From NCBI GenBank assembly GCA_039105265.1, contig JAPFFF010000013.1, forward strand, positions 2,170,001-2,234,000: a stretch of DNA of 64,000 nt. The letters are read 5' to 3'. The notes under the pieces are model-generated. The model worked only from the letters and a program-made list of their open reading frames with translations. It had not been told where the DNA came from and made no database searches. Position numbers and translations under genes: made by a program. The stretch is from Tritrichomonas musculus. Its lineage: Eukaryota > Parabasalia > Tritrichomonadida > Tritrichomonadidae. This document shows positions 38,942-47,461 of the stretch, one piece after another. Numbering within the stretch: position 1 is the stretch's first letter; each line of letters opens with the position of its first letter.

Positions 38942-40999
38942 TTACTCAATTGTGGAACATTTTTCTTCTAATAACTGAATTCTACTATCATAAAATTTAT
39001 CACATTCAATATTTTTAGTTTTATCTTCTAAGATCTTAATTCGATTCTCGGTTGTCAAATTTTCAAACGTTAGATCAGTTTCAATATTTTGACATTTACG
39101 TTCCAAAGCAGTTAATATTTCATCAACATTCTCATTCTCATTATTATTATTACCTCCACATTGACATTGATTCTCTTCTAATCGAGATAAATCTTCTGAA
39201 AGACCAGCACAAAATGACCAAATCTCTTTGATTCCTTGATTTAACCATTTTAATTGATCTAGTTCTTCGTCTTGCCATTTCTTTAATTTTTCTTCAAATG
39301 TTAATACAACTGGTTTTTCCTCATTTAATGCCAATGTTTGAGCTTTATTATTTATGACAAAACCTTCTTTATTTCGATATTCTTGACTCTCAGTAGTATC
39401 AGCAGAAAATACATTTCCAATTTGATCAACATTTGATTCTAAAGTTGATACCCTTTCTGTATAATTTTTCATTGTATTTTCTAAATTTGTTATTCTAGTT
39501 AATGTATCAAAATCTATAGAACCTGATGATGACCCAAGAGTGGTTAAATAATTTTTGAAATTCTCATTCAAAGGAGCAAGGTAATAACCAACAATTCGAT
39601 TTTCTAAATTTCTTTCCTCTCCAGAATCTGTTTCATATTGATGTTCTTCACAATATTTTTTATCGGCTTCAGTTTCTTCTAATTTTAGTTCAAATATACC
39701 ATTTAAGGTTATTTTTAGGTTATGATTTTCAATTACAAATGATGAACTTTCTATATTATTTTGATTTGATTTAACAGTTAATTCATTATTTGTTATTTTA
39801 CATTCGATAACATAATCAATGAATTTAATTTGATAATTTATTTTTGAACGTTTTCGATCAAAGATATGGAAAATAAAATGTGAACTCTCATAATCATAAA
39901 TGGTAATTATTAATGATGAATTATTGTATTCGGCTGATATAAAAGAAGTTAACATAACACCATCAGCAGCTTCAAGATTACTCATATCAAAAGTTATAAA
40001 TCCATACCCTGCTAATGTTTGAGGTCGTAATGGTTGTAATGGAATATTATTTAAATTATTTTCGACAAATATTGAATTTCTCCAAAATTTACCAAATTCT
40101 TTGTTATCAATTAAGTATTCAAGTTGATCTTCAAAACTTTGATTCAATTGAGAAAATATATAATCCATATACAATTTCCAATCATCTTCATTTTTTTGCA
40201 GCATCTTCTCATAGGACTCAATTGTGATTGTTTGTGGATCATCTGTTAATAATTGAGGTGCAGCTCGAAAAGTCTTTGGAGCTCCTATTTTTGCCATTGC
40301 ATATTGATTTTGATGAATTTCACTTTTCATCTTCCAAAAGATTGCTTTTGCGAGAAATTGAAGATCCAATATATAATTTTTTTCATCGATCGGTTTTTTT
40401 GGATTCGGCATTATTACTGGAAATCGTAAAACTTCGGAAAGATATAGTGGTTCTGAAAAAGTTACATGATTTCCTAAATCTTGAATATCATCTGGATCAT
40501 CATCTGATGGGTAAGATAAATTTATTTTTTTCCAGAGATTGAAAAATTTCACAAGGGCATTTGTTGATATTTGAATTGACTTGTCTGTAGAATTTAACAT
40601 AAAATTTCCAGTTGCTCCTTTCAATGCTGTACTTATATTTTCCGTTTTATTCACAACTGAAGTAAGATCTCTCCCTAATTTATCAGAAGTCAGTTCACTA
40701 TTATATCCAGTTGATCCCTCTAAAAGATTAAATTTAATTTTTAAATTTTGAACTGTACCACCATCTTTCAAAACAAATTTAGTTTTTGAGTTATCTTGAT
40801 TATCGAGTACATAATCAACAATTTCATCTGTCGTGATTGTTGCTGTTCTTTCTCCTTTCTTTTTCTCTTCCTCATCTTTTGGGTATTTTATTGTTAAATT
40901 TGACGCCTCACCATTTTCTTTCAACACAAATAAACTCGAATCAGTCACACCACTTGCAGTCATTAATTTGAAATCTGTATCGGTCCAAACACCTGTCAT
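38942..40999 (-). CDS. Maverick second fibre-like structural protein (685 residues)
   Basis: The start is the ATG at 40999 (MTGVWTDTDF); a TTG 13 codons upstream is unlikely. The N-terminus has repeats of the form KFVLKDGGTVQNLKIKF, giving a beta-strand look. The middle is mixed, and residues 510 to the end are coiled coil (LTRITNLENTMKNYTERV, ENRIKILEDKTKNIE) with a CQCGG cluster near residue 640. It is placed between the minor capsid candidate and the other fibre-like protein. A structural virion role is inferred from context. Confidence 0.55.
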   Translation of the reverse strand: MTGVWTDTDFKLMTASGVTDSSLFVLKENGEASNLTIKYPKDEEEKKKGERTATITTDEIVDYVLDNQDNSKTKFVLKDGGTVQNLKIKFNLLEGSTGYNSELTSDKLGRDLTSVVNKTENISTALKGATGNFMLNSTDKSIQISTNALVKFFNLWKKINLSYPSDDDPDDIQDLGNHVTFSEPLYLSEVLRFPVIMPNPKKPIDEKNYILDLQFLAKAIFWKMKSEIHQNQYAMAKIGAPKTFRAAPQLLTDDPQTITIESYEKMLQKNEDDWKLYMDYIFSQLNQSFEDQLEYLIDNKEFGKFWRNSIFVENNLNNIPLQPLRPQTLAGYGFITFDMSNLEAADGVMLTSFISAEYNNSSLIITIYDYESSHFIFHIFDRKRSKINYQIKFIDYVIECKITNNELTVKSNQNNIESSSFVIENHNLKITLNGIFELKLEETEADKKYCEEHQYETDSGEERNLENRIVGYYLAPLNENFKNYLTTLGSSSGSIDFDTLTRITNLENTMKNYTERVSTLESNVDQIGNVFSADTTESQEYRNKEGFVINNKAQTLALNEEKPVVLTFEEKLKKWQDEELDQLKWLNQGIKEIWSFCAGLSEDLSRLEENQCQCGGNNNNENENVDEILTALERKCQNIETDLTFENLTTENRIKILEDKTKNIECDKFYDSRIQLLEEKCSTIE

Positions 41000-41034
41000 T
41001 AAATTTTTATTTTCGCACCAAAAATAAAATTGAT

Positions 41035-41520
41035 TCAATATTCTAATTTCAAGAACAAAATGAAATAATCAGGAACTATTATTTTTCTTGTTTCTGTATC
41101 TTTAAACCAAACCATAAAACCTTGTTTGACATTCGAATCAATTAAATATTTTCTATTATCATCAGGAACTTGTAAATTTGCAACATAAACTAAACTATCA
41201 CAATAATTATTTCGAGGAACAAAACTTGCATGAACAGTATAATTTGATGCAGTATGCTTATTAACAACACAATAACAATATTGAAAGATTATATATCGAT
41301 CTTGACCTTGAGTTGGAGTATGAAACTCTGATGGATATTTAAAAGCAAATCTATCATTTTCAAAATAAAAGTGATCAACCGTTAAACATTCTGATAAATT
41401 TTGTTCTTGTTGTTCCTTTGTTGTTAATTTCCAACCTTGTACAGGATAATAAGTTTTATGAATTTTTAATGGTTGAATATTTAAATTTGGATCAATGTTA
41501 TATGAAATTAATGTCGACAT
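41035..41520 (-). CDS. candidate minor capsid (penton) protein of the Maverick
   Basis: The protein has 161 residues and is almost wholly beta-strand in look (YIIFQYCYCVVNKHTASNY, GFMVWFKD, YFILFLKLEY). Polinton minor capsid proteins are short single jelly rolls encoded next to the major capsid gene, and this gene sits 24 bases after the second major-capsid-like gene. The assignment rests on size, strand content and position; I recognise no diagnostic motif. Confidence 0.45.
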   Translation of the reverse strand: MSTLISYNIDPNLNIQPLKIHKTYYPVQGWKLTTKEQQEQNLSECLTVDHFYFENDRFAFKYPSEFHTPTQGQDRYIIFQYCYCVVNKHTASNYTVHASFVPRNNYCDSLVYVANLQVPDDNRKYLIDSNVKQGFMVWFKDTETRKIIVPDYFILFLKLEY

Positions 41521-41544
41521 ATTTTTCTATTCAAATAAAAATCT

Positions 41545-43380
41545 TTATTTATAGCCACTTGGTACTCCTTCATCATGATATTGAACTCCATCTTGAATTG
41601 ACCAAGTCCAATAAGTATCAGAACAAATCCACATTTCTGGTTTACATAAATTTCTTACATTAACATCATGGGTAGGGAAAAGATAACTATTTTCTTGTTG
41701 ATGACCCCAATTAAAGATAGAATCAGCATGAAATTTTATTAAAGCTTCATGATTATCAGTATCTATACCATCGAAAACATAACCCGAATTTCCACGTTCT
41801 AATTGGAAATTAATTCCGAAATTTGTATCATCATAATAACTATTTTGGAAATTCCAATCTCCTCTAATTTGAGAGTTTTCAATTATTATGTTATTCAAAG
41901 GTTGACAAATAGATTCTAAATATTCTGGAGTTGCTTCAATTCCATCTAATTCATTTGCCATTAATTGATATTGAACAAATCTTCCATTCCAAGTATTAGC
42001 AAATTCAACTTGAGGATACAATTTCTTATCTATTATTAATCGAACATTTGCATACATAATATTTCTATATACAGTAATATCATTTGCATATCTTGGAAAC
42101 ATAAATGTTATATTTGTTGCATTTTTCAAAGGCATAGATTTAATTAAATTTATTTCATCATCTCCGACAGTTGTATCAAAAATTACTCTTGTTAATTCTT
42201 GAGATGGAATTATTAATGGTTCTTGTAAAGTTGACATCAATCCTTCAACAACAGATGGTTTTATTCCAAATCCAAACAAATTTGATCGTCCAACTGTGAT
42301 TTTTATTGATTTTGGATTAACAATTAAACGATTTTCCATAACTCCACAAAAAACTTGATTCATTGTTGTATTTGATTCAGCCGTCGTACTGCTCTCATTG
42401 TAATTATTTAATTTCCAAAGTGTTGATGATGTTCCAGCAAAAACTTTGGAGACATCAACGCTATTTTTAACAATATTGACTTCAAAAGATGAAACAATCT
42501 TTCCTAATTGACCAATTTGTAAAAAACGATTTATTATTGGAACTTCAGGAGAATGATATTCAATCATTTGATAATACAATTTCTTTTTCTGACGGTCTCC
42601 AACTTTTTGAGGAGGAACTTGACACCAAACTAAACCATCCAAAGAAAATCTTACTTCTTCTTCTATTTCACCTAATATTTGATTTGGATACAATCTCCAA
42701 GCTTGTAAAGCTAACTGATCTGTGAATGGAATGATTAACTCTAATCGAATTGGAACCCATTTTATCGTATGGTCATTTTCCCAACATAAATCAGATATTG
42801 GAATGTAGCATCCACAAACATTAGGAGATAAATTACAAACATTTTCCCATAACGTATGAGAATGAGGTGAATTTTGTTTTGATTCCTTTGAACGAATTGA
42901 ATTATATGCATAAGATTCACGAATCATTTCTGTTTGATGATAATTTTGAACCAATTTCCCATCAACATAAAATCTAGCTTCATCAATAATTTCAACAGCA
43001 TCTTTAAAACCAACAAATATTTGATTTATTTGTGCTCTATCTCGATTTGAATAAGTGGCATTTGGAGGTGATCCTTTTTCTGTAAAATAATTTAATTTCG
43101 GTAAATGCTCTGATAATCCAACTTCAAATTCAACTGTCATTTCAATAAAACTTTTTTCTATTTGAGATATTGTATGATTTGGGTGAGTTAGTTTTATTCG
43201 AGTTCTTTCGGAAAATTTTTCAATTGGAATATCATGATCATGGAAATCTTCACAATACATAGCAAAAGTATTATCACCTCCATTTTTTGCTACCAAATTT
43301 CTTAAATGTTCATTGAAAAAGTTTAATATGTCACCTTCATCATTTCCAAAGTTTCTAAATTGAGCGTTTTGATAAGTCAT
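41545..43380 (-). CDS. major-capsid-like protein, copy 2
   Basis: The protein has 611 residues from the ATG at 43380 (MTYQNAQFRN), chosen because the paralogue at 43412-45211 starts the same way; an upstream ATG in frame lies inside that gene. The two proteins align over their whole length. Shared blocks include GNDEGDILNFFN at the start, LTHPNHTISQIEKSFIEM, PFTDQLALQAWRLYPNQILG, ALDGLVWCQ-like SLDGLVWCQVPP, PLIIPSQELTR and the end MWICSDTYWTWSIQDGVQY. Size, strand content and position beside the packaging genes fit the double-jelly-roll major capsid protein of Polintons. It looks whole. Confidence 0.7.
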   Translation of the reverse strand: MTYQNAQFRNFGNDEGDILNFFNEHLRNLVAKNGGDNTFAMYCEDFHDHDIPIEKFSERTRIKLTHPNHTISQIEKSFIEMTVEFEVGLSEHLPKLNYFTEKGSPPNATYSNRDRAQINQIFVGFKDAVEIIDEARFYVDGKLVQNYHQTEMIRESYAYNSIRSKESKQNSPHSHTLWENVCNLSPNVCGCYIPISDLCWENDHTIKWVPIRLELIIPFTDQLALQAWRLYPNQILGEIEEEVRFSLDGLVWCQVPPQKVGDRQKKKLYYQMIEYHSPEVPIINRFLQIGQLGKIVSSFEVNIVKNSVDVSKVFAGTSSTLWKLNNYNESSTTAESNTTMNQVFCGVMENRLIVNPKSIKITVGRSNLFGFGIKPSVVEGLMSTLQEPLIIPSQELTRVIFDTTVGDDEINLIKSMPLKNATNITFMFPRYANDITVYRNIMYANVRLIIDKKLYPQVEFANTWNGRFVQYQLMANELDGIEATPEYLESICQPLNNIIIENSQIRGDWNFQNSYYDDTNFGINFQLERGNSGYVFDGIDTDNHEALIKFHADSIFNWGHQQENSYLFPTHDVNVRNLCKPEMWICSDTYWTWSIQDGVQYHDEGVPSGYK

Positions 43381-43411
43381 TTGATCTTGCAAAAAAAATT
43401 TAGATCTTATC

Positions 43412-45211
43412 TTAGTCATAACCAGTTGGTCTTCCTCGTGGGTAATATTGAACACCATCTTGAATTGACCAAGTCCAATAAGTATCAGAACAAATCCACA
43501 TTTCTGGAATTGGGGTTTGTTTTTGATTTTTTATTGATACCACATTTTTCGCCGAGACATCAAAATCTGGATACAGATATGCGTTATTAATATCATCATT
43601 AATCAAATTTCCTTTGAATTCAATTGACACTGCTTGATTTCCAGAATCAACGCCATCGAAAACATAACCAGAATTTCCTCTTTCTAATTGGAAATTGATT
43701 CCGAAACTTGTGTTATCAAATGGGGAAATAAAGAATCTCACATTCTCAGCTGGATCACTATCCAGACGCATATGTTTTGGATAAACATTATTGATTGGTT
43801 TTGAGATTGATTCAACAAATTCATCTGTTGGTTCAATATTTCCATCTAATTCATTTGCCATTAGTTGATAATTAACAAATCTTCCATCCCAAGTATTATC
43901 AAAATAAGTTTCTGGATATTTCTTTTTATTGACTGATAACCAACACTGCTCTAACATAACATTTTGATAGACTGTGCAATGAGTAGTTTTTGCTGGAAAC
44001 ATCATTGTAATATTTGTAGCATTCTTTAATGGAACAGATTTTGAAATATCGATCCGTCCTCCCGTTACCCTCATATCAAATTGATATTTGGTTAATTCTT
44101 GCGAAGGAATAATTATTGGTTCTTGTAATGTTGTCATTAATGATTCAATTACATCAGGTTTGACTCCAAATCCACTACAATTTGATCGACATTTCACTAT
44201 TCTCACATCATCGTTTGAGAGTTTGAGACCATTCATTTGTACGTGCCAGTAATTTATGTCTTGTGCATTTTTCGTAGCTAAGACCGTTGATATGCATGGA
44301 TAAGACCCTTCATTATCACCACCTGTAATATCCTCGGTTTTAACGTTGTTGTTAACAACATGTGTCACAGCTTTGACAGTTATGATTTCATCTCGGTATT
44401 GAGAAAAGTGATTGAAAATAGGCAATATTGGTGCATCATATTCTAATTGCCCAGAGTCTACCCATTTCCAAAATCTTTTGATTTCACCAACATTTTTAGG
44501 TTGAAGTTGACACCAAACAAGAGCATCAAGAGAAAATTTGACTTCTATTTCAACTTCACCTAAAATTCTATTTGGATACAATCTCCAAGCTTGTAAAGCT
44601 AACAAATCGGTGAATGGTATATTCAATTCCATACGAACAGGAACTTTCGTATTATTTAGAAAAGCAATGAGAGGAACATAAACACCTGCAACATTTGGAC
44701 TCATGCAGCATACGCTTTCCCATAATGAATGAGCATGAGCTGCATTATTTTTGGAATCTTTTGGTCGAATTGAATTATATGCAAAAGTTTCTTTAATCAT
44801 TTCACTTTGATGATAACCACTAATTAATTTTCCGTCAACCCAAAATTGTAATTCAGATATGATTTCTGCAGCATTTTTAAAACCAATAAAGATATAATTT
44901 AAATGCTTACAAGGATTTAATGCCGAATCATTTGCGAAAGTTTTATTTAATTCGAGATTCAGTTCTAAATCTAATTTTATGAAACCTTTTTCTATTTGGG
45001 AGATTGTATGACCTGAATGAGTTAATCTTATTTTTGTTTTTGTACCAATTGGAATAGGTTCATCTTTGTCATGACAGAGTTCCTCAACAATTGAAAAAGT
45101 ATTATCACCTCCATTTTTTTGTACTAATGTCCTCAAATGATTATTGAAAAAGTTTAATATGTCACCTTCATCATTTCCTGAATTCTTAAATTGTGCGTTT
45201 TGATAAGTCAT
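43412..45211 (-). CDS. major-capsid-like protein, copy 1
   Basis: The protein has 599 residues and is the first gene of the leftward structural cluster. It starts MTYQNAQFKN. Blocks shared with copy 2 are GNDEGDILNFFNNHLRTLV, LTHSGHTISQIEKGFIKL, PFTDLLALQAWRLYPNRILG, SLDALVWCQLQP and the closing SDTYWTWSIQDGVQYY. At its 3' end about 55 bases are identical in DNA to the matching part of copy 2 (41570-41635), which points to recent gene conversion. It may serve as an alternative or hexon-type subunit together with copy 2. It looks whole. Confidence 0.7.
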   Translation of the reverse strand: MTYQNAQFKNSGNDEGDILNFFNNHLRTLVQKNGGDNTFSIVEELCHDKDEPIPIGTKTKIRLTHSGHTISQIEKGFIKLDLELNLELNKTFANDSALNPCKHLNYIFIGFKNAAEIISELQFWVDGKLISGYHQSEMIKETFAYNSIRPKDSKNNAAHAHSLWESVCCMSPNVAGVYVPLIAFLNNTKVPVRMELNIPFTDLLALQAWRLYPNRILGEVEIEVKFSLDALVWCQLQPKNVGEIKRFWKWVDSGQLEYDAPILPIFNHFSQYRDEIITVKAVTHVVNNNVKTEDITGGDNEGSYPCISTVLATKNAQDINYWHVQMNGLKLSNDDVRIVKCRSNCSGFGVKPDVIESLMTTLQEPIIIPSQELTKYQFDMRVTGGRIDISKSVPLKNATNITMMFPAKTTHCTVYQNVMLEQCWLSVNKKKYPETYFDNTWDGRFVNYQLMANELDGNIEPTDEFVESISKPINNVYPKHMRLDSDPAENVRFFISPFDNTSFGINFQLERGNSGYVFDGVDSGNQAVSIEFKGNLINDDINNAYLYPDFDVSAKNVVSIKNQKQTPIPEMWICSDTYWTWSIQDGVQYYPRGRPTGYD

Positions 45212-45280
45212 CTGTTTTTATGAAGAATTTAAAAAATTCGAAAAGCCAATTTTTTTTAAAATGAAAAACAATTCTATACA

Positions 45281-45562
45281 ATGGCTTTTGGTTCTTGGAT
45301 TAAAAAAATAGGAGAGAAAGTTAAAAATTTTGCACAAAAAGCAGTTCCGATAGTTCAAAAAGGTTTGCAATTTGCTGCAGATAAAGTTGCGCCAGTCTTA
45401 GAAAAAGTTGGAGAAACAGTAGGTGGAACAATTGGTAATATTGCAAGTGGTATTGGAAGAGGTATTCGAACAGTTAATGATAAAGTTCAACCTTGGTTAG
45501 AAACTGGGAAAGAAAAATTCTTACAACCTGCTTATGATAATAATAATTATGGACCTAGTTAA
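45281..45562 (+). CDS. Maverick small amphipathic protein (minor virion protein-like)
   Basis: The protein has 93 residues. It begins MAFGSWIKKIGEKVKNFAQK, an amphipathic helix of the type found in adenovirus protein VI and other membrane-active virion peptides, followed by a Gly/Ala/Val-rich stretch (VGETVGGTIGNIASGIGRGI) and a polar tail. It is divergent from the capsid genes, with a 69-base promoter gap between. A membrane-lytic or minor capsid role is suggested by composition and position only. Confidence 0.5.
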   Translation: MAFGSWIKKIGEKVKNFAQKAVPIVQKGLQFAADKVAPVLEKVGETVGGTIGNIASGIGRGIRTVNDKVQPWLETGKEKFLQPAYDNNNYGPS

Positions 45563-45565
45563 ATT

Positions 45566-45697
45566 TTATGAGTACATTCTTCGTCTAATTTCATCATCTA
45601 ATGGTGGCTCATTTGGAGGGAAAAGCTTTATAACTCTTAATAATGTGTTCATTAACTCAATCAAAACAAGTGTTCCTAAGAGAATTTCAATCAGCAT
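45566..45697 (-). CDS. Maverick 43-residue membrane peptide
   Basis: This short gene starts ATG at 45697. Residues 1-20 are a membrane span (MLIEILLGTLVLIELMNTLL), followed by RVIKLFPPNEPP and a basic end (DEIRRRMYS). It lies between two rightward genes, on the opposite strand, with its stop 3 bases from the stop of the amphipathic protein. A tiny membrane protein is credible, but the call rests on composition only. Confidence 0.4.
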   Translation of the reverse strand: MLIEILLGTLVLIELMNTLLRVIKLFPPNEPPLDDEIRRRMYS

Positions 45698-45748
45698 ATT
45701 GTTTTAAATATTTTCAAAAATGTTTAAACAAATTTTATTTTTTTTAAA

Positions 45749-46051
45749 ATGGAATTGAAAATTATTGAACCTATTCAAAATTATTTAAAAGAGTTTAAAA
45801 CAATTGATGAATTTAATTTATTCTATTCTAAGAACAAAGAACAACTAGATTCAGAAACAACACATAAACTAAACAAAAAGTATCATATTCAAGGTTATCG
45901 TATAACCAAAATCAAAGGTGAATTAATGATAAAGAAGGTTAATGAAGAAGAAGAAAAAGACGATTCAGAAATTTTGAAGATAAAAGATGATATTGCAAAA
46001 ATTAAAATTACTTTGAATGATGTTATAAATTTTATTAACTCTAAGACCTAA
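45749..46051 (+). CDS. Maverick 100-residue protein, unknown
   Basis: The N-terminal 60 residues look like a compact alpha/beta fold (IDEFNLFYSKNKEQLDSET, YHIQGYRITKIKGELMIKK), and the C-terminus is a charged coiled coil (DDIAKIKITLNDVINFI). Its end overlaps the ATPase gene on the other strand by 11 bases. No family is recognised. Confidence 0.55.
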   Translation: MELKIIEPIQNYLKEFKTIDEFNLFYSKNKEQLDSETTHKLNKKYHIQGYRITKIKGELMIKKVNEEEEKDDSEILKIKDDIAKIKITLNDVINFINSKT

Positions 46052-46904
46052 TATATGTATCACCACCTGAAGAACATTGAATAACAATCATTGGATGTTC
46101 ATCTGGATGTTCATGTTTCATTTCATTTAATTGTTGAAATGCATCAAAAAAGTCTTCAAAATCTAAATTACTTGCTGCTTGAGAATAAATGTAACGTAAT
46201 TGTTGTTTATTAAAACCAGGCAATAAATATAAAGTACTTATTTCATTTTTAATATGTGGTTTTAACCCTTTCCAACCTTGAACTAATAAGAAATAAGACA
46301 TATTTGTATGACGACATCTACGTAATAATTGACTAAAAAATGATTCTTCTGACGAGAATAATTTTGAATTTGAAATATCATCAAATAATACAATTGAATG
46401 TAAATATTCTCGATCAAAATCTTCAACAAACAAAACATTAAATAAGTCATCTAATTGATCTTGTGCAATTTTATTTTTGGTTCTTTCTCTTCGAATTTTG
46501 TAATATAAACTTTTTGCTGCTAATAATTCATCAATACATTTTTCAGCATCTTTTTCACTAACTACAACTGTTGGCATTTGTAATAATGGTTTCAATGATA
46601 ACCAACTTTTATCATTCTCTTCACCATCTTTTGTAACATAAACTAATAAATGATGAGTATTAAGTATTGAAATTTTGATTATTTCTTCTAATGCTGTAAC
46701 TGTTTTTCCCATACTTTGTTTACCTACAATAACATTAACAGAATTATATTTAGCAACGATATCTTCATGAATTGGAGCAATTAAAGAATCATTTTTTGGA
46801 CTCAAATTTGATTTTAATCTTGCTTTTATTTTTGATCGAATGTTTTCTTTCTCAAAGTTAACTTCTTCTTCTTCACTATCACTAAAATAATCACTGTCAC
46901 TCAT
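46041..46904 (-). CDS. A32-like genome packaging ATPase of the Maverick
   Basis: The protein has 287 residues. Walker A is GKQSMGKT (61-68), Walker B is IVLFDD (171-176), and a downstream LLVQG strand (206-210) supplies the sensor Gln of the FtsK/HerA type. This arrangement is that of the vaccinia A32-like packaging ATPases found in Polintons and virophages, which drive DNA into the capsid. The acidic N-terminus (SDSEEEEVNFEKE) is an add-on. It lies between the 157-residue gene and the capsid cluster on the same strand. All key residues are present. Confidence 0.88.
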   Translation of the reverse strand: MSDSDYFSDSEEEEVNFEKENIRSKIKARLKSNLSPKNDSLIAPIHEDIVAKYNSVNVIVGKQSMGKTVTALEEIIKISILNTHHLLVYVTKDGEENDKSWLSLKPLLQMPTVVVSEKDAEKCIDELLAAKSLYYKIRRERTKNKIAQDQLDDLFNVLFVEDFDREYLHSIVLFDDISNSKLFSSEESFFSQLLRRCRHTNMSYFLLVQGWKGLKPHIKNEISTLYLLPGFNKQQLRYIYSQAASNLDFEDFFDAFQQLNEMKHEHPDEHPMIVIQCSSGGDTYIRS

Positions 46905-46950
46905 ATTTTTTAAATTCCGACTAAATTATGTAAAAAAAAGTAATAAAAAT

Positions 46951-47424
46951 TTACTCTTCAGTAATTTCTTCTTCTCCATCATCGTCATCATCAAATTCAC
47001 TTGATGCTTGTTGAATTGCAGCTACTAATAATTGTTCAATATCTTCTTCAAAATGTTGTCTATCGTCTTTTGGTCCAGTTTTCAATTTTTCAATTAAACC
47101 GTCAACAATTTTATGATAATCTTCTTGAGTTGTTTTATTTCCACGATATCTTCTTTGTTCTTCTTCTGTTGTCAAACCATATTCTTGATAAAGTGGTTGT
47201 AAAACTAATTGATCCCATACAATTGGATAAGCTTTACATAATAATCTCATTTTGTCAACTGGAATTAAATCAACATAATTTGTTTCAGCCATTGCTTTTT
47301 CAGTAACTCTTCCCATAACATATTTCTTAAATTTATTTAATGCTGATAATTTTCTTGGTTTCTTTTCTGGTTTCTTGAATTCCTGTAACAACTTTCTTAA
47401 TTCTGTTATCTCTGCGTTACTCAT
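46951..47424 (-). CDS. Maverick 157-residue protein, unknown
   Basis: The protein is helical, with a basic N-terminal third (KKPEKKPRKLSALNKFKKYV) and a strongly acidic C-terminus (DDDDDGEEEITEE). It is placed between the giant protein and the ATPase on the same strand with gaps of about 40 bases. I checked it for the His/Asp/Cys set of an adenovirus-type protease and saw none. Confidence 0.55.
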   Translation of the reverse strand: MSNAEITELRKLLQEFKKPEKKPRKLSALNKFKKYVMGRVTEKAMAETNYVDLIPVDKMRLLCKAYPIVWDQLVLQPLYQEYGLTTEEEQRRYRGNKTTQEDYHKIVDGLIEKLKTGPKDDRQHFEEDIEQLLVAAIQQASSEFDDDDDGEEEITEE

Positions 47425-47461
47425 GATTTTTGAATAAAAATAAAAATCAAAGAAGATAAAT

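Noticed and set aside
46951-47424. Adenovirus-type protease beside the ATPase
   Set aside because: The position would fit, but the protein has no His/Asp/Cys arrangement and ends in an acidic tail.
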